Below the pieces are notes generated by a model. It saw only the letters and a list, made by a program, of their open reading frames with translations. It was not told the origin of the DNA and searched no databases. The translations under genes and the position numbers were made by a program. A DNA stretch of 64,000 nt from Vandiemenella viatica (Eukaryota; Arthropoda; Insecta; Orthoptera; Morabidae): the NCBI GenBank assembly GCA_031002005.1, contig JARYHS010008074.1:275901930-275965929 (forward strand), given 5' to 3'. This document shows positions 1 to 10,242 of the stretch, in pieces; the first letter of the stretch is position 1; every line of letters starts with the position of its first letter.

Positions 1-30
1 AAAATAATAGTTATTAACTACAATAGCTAC

Positions 31-394
31 CACTAGAGGACACTACCTATGTAAACAGCTTTTTAATACGTTTGACCGTTATCAATCGCGATAGCGACCA
101 ACAGATGTTGCTACTACTGACGACGTCAAATACTACTTTGCAGATATTTGTGATGGGGTCCAAAATTTATCATATTTCTACAACTTAATGACCATTAAAT
201 GGGTTTTCAGCATCCATCCTTCCATAGTAAACAATGTGATTATGCTTTTTGTTACAGCTGTTTACCCGTGTTATAGCGTCTTTGCCAGTTGAAGGCGTTT
301 TTAACTTCGATAGCGATCACTAGAGGACACCACCTATGTAAACCGCTTTTTAATACCTTTAACCGTTATTAACTGCAATAGCAACCAACAGATG
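31..394. repeat. Short direct repeat, two 77-bp copies
   Basis: Positions 31-107 and 318-394 are similar copies offset by 287 bp. Both begin CACTAGAGGACAC and end CCAACAGATG. Each copy also resembles its own flank: the segment at 10-40 matches 365-395, so there seems to be a smaller subunit built on an AATAGC(T/A)ACCA-like core. No protein or known element is recognised. It may be the edge of a degenerate satellite or part of a larger transposon. Confidence 0.6.
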
Positions 395-2907
395 GAGAAA
401 CCATCGGAAAGCGCTAGTATTTCCACAAGTCAATTAGTTTCAAACAACAAATCATATTTAAATTTCAAATTACTTTTATGTACGTCTGAACAACATATTT
501 AAATTGCAACTGGTCTGTTACTGGGACACATTTACAACAAATGTAAAGTATGCTATACATATAACAATAGCCACACAAAACTTAATGTGAATTAATAGCC
601 AGACTGAAAAAATTGTTTACTTTCAGAAAAGTTAATCTTTTGTTCTTTAAGAGTACGCAACGCGGAATGCTGTATTTGTTGCATATATTCATAAAAACTC
701 CTACCACAAGTTCTTTAGTTTCAAACAGAAAAATATATTAACACGTAATCAAAACTGCCCGCTTCGGATTATTTTTATATATCGTACATCCCTAAATCAC
801 TTATACTTCATCTCCTCCTGTTTGATCACTTCATACACTAACCACTAAAGCTGGCCGTGTTAAAATTCTATATTAATTTACCAAGGCATCACTGCTACTT
901 ATTAAACAAATACATAAACAAAAGTTGAAGGCGTATATAACGTCTCTGACAGTTACTATGGAAGCCGCTTATTTGAAAGCCGCTATTGGTGACGTATCGT
1001 TAAACGCTAATAAGCGGCTTTTCGTGAAGTCAGGGCTATTTCGCTATTATTTGGGGGCGTGGCCGCTATTTTCATCACATCCGGTTATTTGACATTTCCG
1101 GCTTTTTCAACAAGAGAAGAGCATTTCTGAGCAGAGATTTTAGTGGCGTCTCCATAGATATTACGTCAAAAAAAAAATAACTGTATGCTATTTCTAACGG
1201 TTAAAAAAAGTGGTTAGAGAAAAGAAGCAATAACTGAATAACATATTACTGGAAGAAAGCGTGTAAGGAACCAAGGCCAATACTGGGGTTGAGTATAGCC
1301 TTAGTGCCTTAACTTACACTCTTGATGTGGACTCAAAGTTCTCAGTAAAACTTGCTAAATAATTTTGAATTGACCATGTAGCCTTGATAGTTCAACTCGA
1401 ATGCTTCAGGTCGCCACAATATTTGTTGACCCACAAATATTGAAAAGGGTTACTATTTAGCTACGAAATGACAACAGTTCAATTTTCAAAACTCTTCCAG
1501 TTTATTCAAGTAAAACCAAAAGTTCAAAATAGCATTCTAAAAGTTGATTTGGCTCATCGAACATACGTTTCCAAAAGTTGCAGATTGTGGAGAGAAATCT
1601 AACCGACCGAAACCCCTTTATTAAATTTACAAGTTCTTAACAGTCATTGAAGTTACGATATAACACGACACGATCCACCATGGTTGAACTAGCCAGCATG
1701 GCGAGTTATGACCAACCGAGACGAACGACAGACAGACGCAGGTTCACTCACATAATGCTAGACAGGAACAGACCACAGGCAGGAACAGACAAACCATAAT
1801 GGCCGCGGGGTCTTTTTTATAGAAACGGCTAGAACCAGTGACGTCAGCAACTGTATCACATCTTTTTGCTTCCGCGTAGCTCAAAGTATGTGTAATTTAT
1901 TTGACGATCCCGACTATTACAAATGTTCAAACTTTGACAGTATCTGGACTTATCTACTAGAAGTCCAGCGGCAGTCTCTTGAGAAATTTAGAGTAATTAA
2001 TTTTAAAGTTTTAGCTGTTTAAGACTCCGCGTAGTGATACATTCAAATTCGGGTAAAATCCCTAAGTGTTCTAGAATTTTACGCGCGTGCACAACAATCC
2101 GCGACAATCTATTTTACAAAAATTTAATTTCCGGAAAAATGCTTAAACTTTTTATGAAAACCCATATATGTATGAAATCGTCTTAATTAGGGCTATCTGC
2201 TGATGTAAAATTTAAATTGATATCTCTTTTAATAAAAAAGCTTATTTTTTTCTCTTAATTAAAATCACTAATTAGACTTTGCTGAATTACTTAATTTTAT
2301 TACCAAAATATCAGGGATAGTGCTGACTACAGCTGGTGATAAAAGTTTGGTTGTAACTTTACGTGATTTAGAGATATTGCAAATCTCAGAATTTCTACTT
2401 TTATGATCGCGTGTTTCAAAACGTGAACAAACAGGAATATCTCTTAAACCAAACGTTTCCCGATATGATAATTACACTTTAAAATGATTTTTATAGCAAG
2501 TTGTTACTGTGGGCAAGATTACAGGAAAATTCCTTAAAGTTGAAAACTATACTTCTCGAAATTTCTAAGTCCCGCCTAAGCAAAACTAGAATTTGCCAAA
2601 ATTCTAAGGCTCTTACAAGCAGTTTGCCCATCTCTATTCGAAAGCGTCCATGTAGACTTGTTCCGGGATGGCTGCAGGGGCTGCCTTGACATTTGCTGGG
2701 ATATACTGAATAGGCTATTTGACAGTATTAAAAAAAAAAAAAAATTATAAATTGAACTCATGCACGTAGATTAATGCTTCATGAAGCTAATTTTTTCAAT
2801 TTTGAAAAGAAAAGTGGATTATTTTTAATAAAAAAGCGAAATAAAAAATATACTTTTCTTACCTCTGGTCACGTGACAGAAAACGCTCTAGGATTGGTGG
2901 TCGCTTG
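395..2907. other. AT-rich stretch without recognised gene
   Basis: No coding exon, transposase or RNA gene is recognised here. A 12-bp perfect inverted repeat (962-973 against 1009-1020, AAGCCGCTTATT) could form a hairpin with a 35-nt loop. The 62-codon frame near 2501 has no family resemblance. By position this is the far 3' side of the minus-strand PELP1-like gene, either intron or intergenic. Confidence 0.5.
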
Positions 2908-3317
2908 AGTGACGTCACACGTCTGTAAACGCTGTGGCTGGGAAAGGATCGTTTCATATTATCATTTCTTGTTATTAATGAAATTTCATTTTGAATACAA
3001 AATCGAGAACAATTTGTAAAAGCCTACAGCGGAAAAATATCGAAAATAGACGCCTTATTTGTGGGGCTGGCTATAGAAGAAACCCCTGACTTTTATTCTG
3101 CTGAGCTTAAAAATGTAACAGCTTCAATTTGAGACTCATTTATATTTAAATTGAAAGTTAGAGATTGATTGTTTTGCGTTAGCAAACCATACGTCGAAAA
3201 ATTCTGTATGCGAAATTTGTGCAGTGAAAATAAAGAAATAAAGAAAAGTTGTATGGGTGTCGCAAATATGCACAAACAAATAAAGGTATTTCTTGTAGCT
3301 AATAAGCAGCTCTTTCA

Positions 3318-3369
3318 AATAAATATAATATAATATAATAAATATAATATATAATAAATAAATATAATG
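3318..3369. repeat. AT-rich simple repeat (AATAT/TAATA type)
   Basis: A low-complexity run of AAATATAATA-like units. Confidence 0.8.
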
Positions 3370-3792
3370 TGGTATAATGAACTAAAATGCAATATGAAAT
3401 TGACTCAGTAGTTTTTTTTTTTATAAAAATTAAAAATAATCTCGCTCTGTTTTAATGATGCTAATGTATCACGGAAAAAGCATGGGTAAACTTACCTTGA
3501 GGATCGCCAAAAGCAACAGAAACACACAAATCACTACTAACACGCAGAAACACAGTATAATCATCGACCAAGCTCAGTCAAACGGCGCGGCCAACTGGAG
3601 CGCTTGATTGGTGGATTACATGAAGCCCATTATTCAAACTATTTTTTCTATTGTTAGGCGTGAATTCGTGAAAAATAAACCTTTGTTGCGAGTAATATCG
3701 TTTGTCTACTTTGAATATAAATAACTATTTTGCCTGCGTAGACTATTATCAAAACTGACTTTTGTCCCTCTAGATTTAGAAAATATCACACT

Positions 3793-3852
3793 GTGAGGCG
3801 TCCTCCCGGATGCGAGGCCAGAGTGTTAACCGCTCACTCAGCACGCTCGGAG
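3793..3852 (-). mobile_element. tRNA-derived SINE, head fragment
   Basis: On the minus strand this matches the 5' tRNA-like head of the SINE found in longer form at 10204, 47385 and 53177. The shared block on the plus strand is GCGTCCTCCCGGATGCGAGG followed by CCAGAGTGTTAACCG and CACGCTCGG. The body and A-rich tail are missing. This is only about 60 bp of a ~250-bp element. Confidence 0.6.
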
Positions 3853-4031
3853 CAATTGGATTTTGTGGGCCATTTTTCTTAATTGCAGATTAAGGCTTAT
3901 AGATAAATGATATTTTTTGTCAATAAAACTGAATTTGTTTGTTTATTCATTTACCTACCTCGTTTCACTTCATCTCGCACGAAGAAACTGTGAAGTTATA
4001 AATGAATGTAATTTTTCTCGGCGTTGTTTAT

Positions 4032-4335
4032 TTATAAACATTTCTCGGGAAACAAACCGAGTAATATTGTTATTAATGCACAATATTCCTGTTATTGAGG
4101 CTGCTCATCACCAACGCTCTGCTTTTTGTGTTCCGCGGGCGTCTAATGACATCTGAGATGCTGCTAGGCAACATAACAACATCTGTCATTGCCATGCCAG
4201 TTTACAAACAACACGCTCAAGGTTGACTTCAAGACTTGCAACTGCACCTGAAGATGGCGACGGAGAATAAAGTCGCTGAAATATTGTGCATTAATAACAA
4301 TATTACTCGGTTTGTTTCCCGAGAAACGTTTATAA
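4032..4335. repeat. 56-bp near-perfect inverted repeat (PLE-like fold-back)
   Basis: Arms 4032-4087 and 4280-4335 are reverse complements with one clear mismatch (TATAAACATTTCTC against TATAAACGTTTCTC), separated by 192 nt. Between the arms, next to the right one, lies CTGAAGA (4248-4254), then a hairpin GGCGAC/GTCGCT, then GAAA (4278-4281). This is the layout of a hammerhead core (CUGANGA, stem II, GAAA), and such motifs are known from Penelope-like elements. The bases after GAAA can form a stem III (ATATTG with CAATAT). I find no convincing stem I, so it is at most a decayed or partial ribozyme. Confidence 0.55.
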
Positions 4336-4384
4336 AAAAAAACTGTGAAGTGTTTGCTATTAACATAAAGAGAAGCAATTAAGA

Positions 4385-4470
4385 AGTAGTGTCCTGATAA
4401 CTGTGTGATTGAAGAGTGGTAATGGAATTCAGAACGTCCTACGTTCGAACCTTGGTTGGAATAATATTTT
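4385..4470 (+). repeat. tRNA-like segment, possible SINE head
   Basis: A B-box-like GTTCGAACC (about 4443) lies downstream of a loosely A-box-like stretch, as in tRNA-derived SINE heads. There is no cloverleaf good enough for a functional tRNA and no sequence match to the main SINE of this window. Confidence 0.3.
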
Positions 4471-4539
4471 TTGCGTGCATTTTTTCTGTTTTTGTTTGCT
4501 GTTTCTTGCATTACTATGTTTTTATTCGAAGAATTCATA

Positions 4540-5242
4540 ATAGTTGCTAAGTGTCATACAAGCGTTTGAAACAAATTGCTATCATACATGAAAAATTTTA
4601 ATTTTTAAACTTAACAGAGAGAGAATATCATGCAAAAAATACAGGTGGACGGCGGCGAATAATGGAATTTATTTTAGAAGTGACATCACTTGTAGAAATT
4701 TCATGCTAATCTTGCAACAGTTCCGGAACGCTTCGTTGGAATTTTTACCTGATGATACAACTCCAGGTTACCTTCCTGACATAACTGCGTGTATTAGGCG
4801 GTATTTACTTCTAATGTGCAAGTAATATTTTTTTAAAAAATAAAAAAAACTGTTTATGGTGTGCAAGTAACGTCTAATTTCCTTTTTGAAATCTTCTTTG
4901 CTTGTTTCAAACGGTTGTAATTCGCTTGTTATCCAACAAGTTGTGAAGCAAGCCTTCAGAAAAAAAAAAGAAAAATTAAAATAACGTTTTGTTGGATTTT
5001 TGGGAAAAAATGATGCAACCAACAGCAACTAGTATCCAACGAAAATGACAAAAGAAAACGAATTGAACATATTCCGAAGTTAGGATCGAACCTTAGGACC
5101 CTAACCCCAATAATTCTCGCCTTAAAAAACGTATTACAATTAACTCTATGAAATCGCCGTGTAAATGAGCTTCACAGAAAATCGTAAGTGACTTTGTCGC
5201 AACATCAAATTACATTTTTAAGCTCCACGGAATAAAACTCGG
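4540..5242. other. AT-rich stretch, no gene recognised
   Basis: No domain is seen on either strand. A sequence near 5085-5110 resembles a minus-strand tRNA B box (GGTTCGATCC), which could be a SINE relic. Confidence 0.4.
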
Positions 5243-5599
5243 TGGTTGTTTCTATAGCTAGCCCCACAAAGAAGGCATCTACTTTCAATATTTTTACGCT
5301 GTAGGCTTTTATAAATTGTTTTCGATTTTATATTTAAAACGAACTTTCATTAATAACAAGAAGTAACCAGCAACAAACAATAAAAATAGTTGAAAACTTG
5401 GGTAATATCAAACGCTGTATTCGCAGCGGCAGCGTTTACAGACGTATGACATCACGACTGTCGTTGCACGCGCCAGGCAGCGAAGGAGCATGTTGGTGGG
5501 CTTTTAAATTCTTTAAATTTTAACTTGGAATTTTACGCAAAATAATGCACTGCCGTCAAAAAATCTCTTCACTCAGTGAATAAGGTATACCAATAAACA

Positions 5600-6481
5600 A
5601 TTTAAAACCATTTTCAAGAAGTAGTCAAATACCCAATTGAGTGGAAGCATTTTACTTTCAGCACTGATTTTAAGGCCAGAAACAAGATGATGTAAGGAGG
5701 CAATAAGTCCGGACTGTAGGGAGGCTGGGAGACCACCATAACGTTCAGCTGGGCCAGGTAGGTGCTCACGATAAAGATGGTGTGGCATGGCACATTATCG
5801 TGGTGAAGCTTCCAGCTTGATGTCCCTTCGCTTGTGTGCAATGCTTCTTTACAGCCTTTTCAGGACTTCCAAATGGTAAGCATCATACACGGTCACTCCG
5901 GATTGAACAAACTCATAGCGGATGATCCACTTCACTCTGTAGAAGGCGATGAGCATGATCTACGTCTTCGATATGCACATCCGCGCTTTCTCGGGATGGG
6001 GTGAGTTTGAGGTGTGCCACTCAGAGCTTTGGCATTTTTTCTCTGTCCAAGTTTCGTCACCAGTTATCACCTTTTCAAGAATGCCAGGATGGTCTTTGCA
6101 CATTTGTAGCAGTTCTTGACATTGGAGCAATCGGCTGATTTTTTGCTCTTCAGTCAAAACTCTGAGCACAAGTTTGGCGCAGATCTTCCGCGTGTGCAAG
6201 TCCTTGGTAGCAATACATTGTACAGTTGCCTCTGATAAGTCCAGGTCCTATGCTACTTGGTAGAGACTTAAATACCAGTCCGTGTTCAAAAAATCATGCA
6301 CTCGCTGCACATTAATGTTGGTTCGTGCCGACAACGGACGTCCAGACCAGGGTTCATCAGTCACCTCTTCCCGGCCCTCCCTAAAAGCCTTGTACCATTT
6401 TTTCACTTCAGAATAAGATAGACACTCAGTCCCAAATGCCTGTTGAAGCATTTTGAACATTTTGGAAGGAGACTTGTCCAA
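5600..6481 (-). pseudogene. mariner-family transposase, degenerate
   Basis: Three minus-strand pieces in different frames add up to most of a mariner transposase, normally about 345 residues and responsible for cut-and-paste transposition at TA. The N-terminal helix-turn-helix part (6248-6481) contains KMLQQAFG and AFREGREEVTDEP. The middle (5960-6199) keeps ITGDETW, the first catalytic aspartate. The C-terminal part (5614-5841) keeps HHDNVPCH, the second aspartate, and PPYSPDL. The third aspartate, expected after PPYSPDLAP, is not present (LLPPYI). Frameshifts and deletions rule out a working enzyme. I could not find terminal inverted repeats, so element ends are unknown. It resembles SETMAR-type mariners by motif. 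Confidence 0.8.
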
Positions 6482-6689
6482 CCAGAAGCAGAACTTGATA
6501 GGGTACCGTTATTCTAACGAACTTTCCATTCTGCCGTGTCATGCACTACCACACAGGAGTTCCTATCAAGGCCAATCCTTCAGCTTCGAACAGTCGGAGG
6601 CAACTGAGATCCGTTGTGTTATGAAGCCAACATCCCCCCCTCCCCCCACCACCGCTGCTGGAAAGTGGCGTGCACGGCAATGTACGCTG

Positions 6690-7190
6690 GTGTCAGAATA
6701 AAATGATGCTCATTACTTTTGAATCCCAGCATGTACATTAAAATCACCACAAAAGACTATGTTAGGTACTTTTATGCTTAAAAATGTTAGTAAGAGTTCA
6801 AGTTGGCTTAGAAAAAGAGCAAAGTTACCAGAGGATGCTGCTATATATACAGTTACTATTACAAGGTTTTCATTATTGAAATTTGGCAGTGCAGCACAAG
6901 CTTCAAAATGTTGACCAAGACACTACTTGCCAACATTTACATCATCAAAACTATAACCATTTCTAATATAAATCCTCCCATTTCTAATACAACTCCTCCC
7001 ATTACTAATATAACTCCTCCTTTCTTCAAGTTAGTTCTACAGAAGTGAGAAGTTAAATTAAAGTGTTATATTTGACATACATATTCCTGTAGTTACATAG
7101 TGTTCAGACAAGCATAAAACATCAATTCTATTGAAAGTATTCAATTCATTTATGAGAAATAACAATTTATCCACTTTGTTCAATAACCCT
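6690..7190 (-). pseudogene. CR1-like LINE, endonuclease (APE) fragment
   Basis: Minus-strand translation gives, in broken frames, DVLCLSEHYVTTG and further on NENLVIVTVY and VFCGDFNVHAG. These match the order of motifs in the apurinic-type endonuclease of CR1/Jockey-like non-LTR retrotransposons; the SEH glutamate and the GDFN active-site block are visible. No reverse transcriptase follows within the fragment. Stops and shifts break it. The adjoining 7200-7290 segment resembles 3'-end sequence of another LINE at about 35140-35190, so two fragments may abut here. Confidence 0.55.
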
Positions 7191-7322
7191 CTGATATTTT
7201 TCTATCTGCGATTGAAATGCACAGATTTAGTTTTGGCACAAGAAAGCCTTTGCCACCCACAATTTCATGAACTGCAAAGTAAAGATGTGGATGTAAAGGA
7301 ATTAGTCCACAACTATATTTCA

Positions 7323-8550
7323 CTAGCCCGTACCTGCGACTTCGTACGCGTGGATTAAGAATTTTTTTTGCCAGAATTAAATATAGAAAGTTGCTAACGA
7401 AGGATTGGTCCCAAACAATATCGAGTAGGAATAATAATACAGGAAAGCTATCACTATATCATTGTACCGTCGAACCTGTCTCTTGAAGAGAATCAATTTC
7501 CAACATATTTCTGTCACCATTCGATAAGGTCTCAAAATTTCGTGACTACAACTGTTAATCATACTGGAAAAAATATCCTGTGCCCTTCATAAAGATTTCA
7601 TTATAAAATTGCATCACAACGATATAACCATTTAGTCGTCAAAACATAACAACAAGACAGAGACTTACTTCCGTATTTATAATAATATTACAGGTAACAA
7701 TGAAAGGAAAGAAATGCCGCGAGGCAATATTTACATGGAAAAGAAAGGGAAAATACACCCAACACTCACCAAAGCTGAAGGGAGGAGGGCAGCAGCAACA
7801 CAGCACAACACACAAACAAATAAAAAACAATATTTCGGGTGAAGAATCCCCTTTTTCAAGTAAACAGATAGGTGGCTGGTCTTGCGCAAGACTTGCGTGG
7901 GGCTGCGTCCTATCTGTTTACTTGAAAAAGGGGATTCTTCACCCGAAATATTGTTTTTTATTTGTTTGTGTGTTGTGCTGTGTTGCTGCTGCCCTCCTCC
8001 CTTCAGCTTTGGTGAGTGTTGGGTGTATTTTCCCTTTCTTTTCCATATAATAATATTACTGTGGTTCACACTCACACACTGACTGCGAACAACACCTGAG
8101 GGATCATTATAACATAAAAAAGTGTGCACCTACAACATTGCAAGACTACCTACGATTTTCCTCGCATTGCACCCCTAACTTTCTAATATCTACAGTTTAA
8201 CATTCAATCCGAATAACCTAAGGCCCAGGCCTGACTCTATCACTGAAAAACAATTTTTAAAAATCTTAGCCTCCACGGAGACCACGACGTTCGTAAGCAA
8301 GCGCTTTAACCACTAAGCTGCCAGTCCACTACACGGAAACACGGTACGGAGGCGACCATATCCAACGTGTCTGTCTATGGCCGTATTTCGAAGTTGTGTT
8401 ATTTATACAGATAATTTTTCAACCAAATGTAGACAGTATTTTTCTCCTTGTTTCAAAGGATAAGTGTGCAAAGTTTCATCGAGATCGGATGAAAACTGTG
8501 GATTTGTATGAAGAACAAACAAACCAACAAACAAACAAATACACATTCAT
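7323..8550. mobile_element. Two-part dispersed repeat, copy 1, split by a PLE insertion
   Basis: Apart from the insertion at 7692-8045 this segment is collinear with 58968-59876. Part A starts CTAGCCCGTACCTGCGACTT and ends near TTACTTCCGTATTTATAATA, a layout seen in many insect RTE-associated SINE-like repeats. Part B runs from GTGGTTCACACTCACAC to GATCGGATGAAAACTGTGG and AACAAACAAAC repeats. Within part B the minus strand of about 8270-8335 looks like a tRNA head (AGTGGTTAAAGCGCTTGC). There is no long coding frame, so it is non-autonomous. Confidence 0.6.
7692..8045. mobile_element. Palindromic Penelope-like insertion with 14-bp target duplication
   Basis: Arms 7735-7872 and 7909-8046 are perfect reverse complements over 138 bp around a 36-nt centre, which itself contains CTTGCGCAAG. 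The left end has a 43-bp extension (7692-7734) not mirrored on the right. The 14-bp sequence TATAATAATATTAC occurs at 7678-7691 and 8046-8059, flanking the insertion. The arms match the terminal sequence of the PLE composite at 48958 and 54560-54682. The corresponding site in the sister repeat at 59326-59340 lacks the insert. So this is a short PLE-derived insertion with only terminal sequence, in both orientations, and no coding capacity. Confidence 0.8.
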
Positions 8551-8559
8551 CTTTATATA

Positions 8560-10134
8560 TAAAGATCTGCTATTGCCAACATAACAACCCAATATTATCA
8601 ACCAACGCCATGTACTCTTTTCTTTGTGCTCTCCCTTACTTCAATAAATAAACTGCAGATTTTATTATAAGCACAACTCCCTAAATTCTCCCAAAATCCT
8701 TCCTCGCACAGTAAATGTTACATCAAAACTGCCTAAACCCAAGTACAAAAAGATTTAATGGATTGTGTGAAAGTATTAACATCTAACAACTAAACATCAA
8801 CCTCTCAATCTGGTGCAAATGTGTTTCTAATGACAAGACACTGGCATCTGAACAACTCCCAGTACACCATGCCAATGGTCTCCTGAAAAGGGCAGTGGAA
8901 AGCAAGGAGTGGTGCATTATACCCTCCTCCCTTTAGGATTAAAAATATTCCTAAAGGCAGATGAACTAAGAATCAATGACATAAGACTCCAGAAGATAAT
9001 ATATGAAGGGGGAGAAAAATGTAACAACAGTAAGTGATAATAATAAGGTTAGGTTAGAGAAGATGACATGCTCAGTACCTCATTTCAGTTGCTCTTTACT
9101 TCCTGGAGGATTTTCCATCTTAGTACTTATTGTGAAGTGGGCCAAGACAGACTGGAGAGTAGTTCCAGATGCTTCTCTGCCTTACCAAGGATCGAATCCT
9201 GATCATCAAAACCAAAGTAATTCTCCTTACTAACTATGCTACATGGAGCTCCAATCAACAATAAGTTGATGATGAAAAGCATTTTAATAAATAATGCAAA
9301 TTATTTTAGTTTTAACTATTTTCTGATGTGCCATTTTTGTCTGTTCCACTTTATTCAGAAAGTTTGGGTTTTAGTTGTTACATGTATGGCATTTACTGAC
9401 AACATTGATCTGGAAACATCTCATATCTGCTAAATACTGCTCAGCTCTCTCCTTCCTTTCTCTTATCTCCAAGAATATTTAACATCTCATTTCTGCACAA
9501 TTGAGGCTGAAGATACAAAGCCTGCTAAATTGCAAGTGTACACAAATATAAAACCAGCATAGATGCAACAGGATTAGCACATCTTACTTGAAAATACACA
9601 ACATCAAATGACTGAACTTCATTTGGAAATGATAGTGGAATTAGATCGGGTGCTAGATTTGTTGTTTACATTAAATCAACCATTAAGGTTAAGCTTGGAA
9701 ATGGTTAACAGCAATGTCATTATCTCCAAACATTGAAATCAAAACTCTCATCATGTTGTCTCTGTTCACCAGAATGTAAACACAGACAGTCCTAACAAGT
9801 AAACAGTTAATAAATCAATTCAATAAGCCAAGATTATATGCTCAACATTTGGTCAGAACATTTTCCTGTTCTTGTTATCTCAGGAATTGGATGCAGTTTG
9901 TGACATTACAAAAACACAATCTCACTTAAGGCAATGCAAGAGTGTCAAGCCATCAGAGTGTCACAGACAATGGCACTAAAATTATATAGTGACCAGCAAC
10001 AAAGAATGCTAATTTATATGCTACGTCGAATATTGGAATGATGTATACCATACAAAAATTCAAAGGAAAGTTCTACGTCCCATATTTAGCAATGGGACAT
10101 GAAGGCTTGTGTAATTCATACTGGCCGCTGCATA
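8560..10134. other. Intronic or intergenic stretch, mostly unrecognised
   Basis: No protein domain is recognised. The minus strand of about 9170-9240 has a tRNA-like B box (GGATTCGATCCTTGG) and may be a SINE head relic. I searched this stretch by eye for the next PELP1 exon, which should begin in phase 0 after 12133, and did not find one. Confidence 0.4.
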
Positions 10135-10202
10135 CGAAGGTGGCTCAGAAAGTAATGAACCACATTTTTTTTTTCATTCAACAAATATTTATTAAACACA
10201 AT

Positions 10203-10242
<40 letters not shown>

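Larger units (their letters stand above)
2908..5456. mobile_element. Possible DNA element bounded by ~180-bp inverted repeats
   Basis: The segment 2908-3085 recurs as an inverted copy at about 5243-5456. Shared landmarks are CGTCTGTAAACGCTG, TTCTTGTTATTAATGAAA, AAAGCCTACAGCG and GTGGGGCT(G/A)GCTATAGAA. The copies are diverged, with an indel. They enclose about 2.15 kb with no transposase frame, so a non-autonomous or gutted element is the simplest reading. Two unrelated copies of one repeat in opposite orientation is the alternative. The interior holds a SINE head fragment and a second, much better conserved inverted repeat. Confidence 0.45.

Noticed and set aside
7639..8129. Overlapping mirrored frames of up to 132 codons on both strands
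   Set aside because: They are produced by the PLE palindrome; the same low-complexity text appears in both directions and has no protein family.
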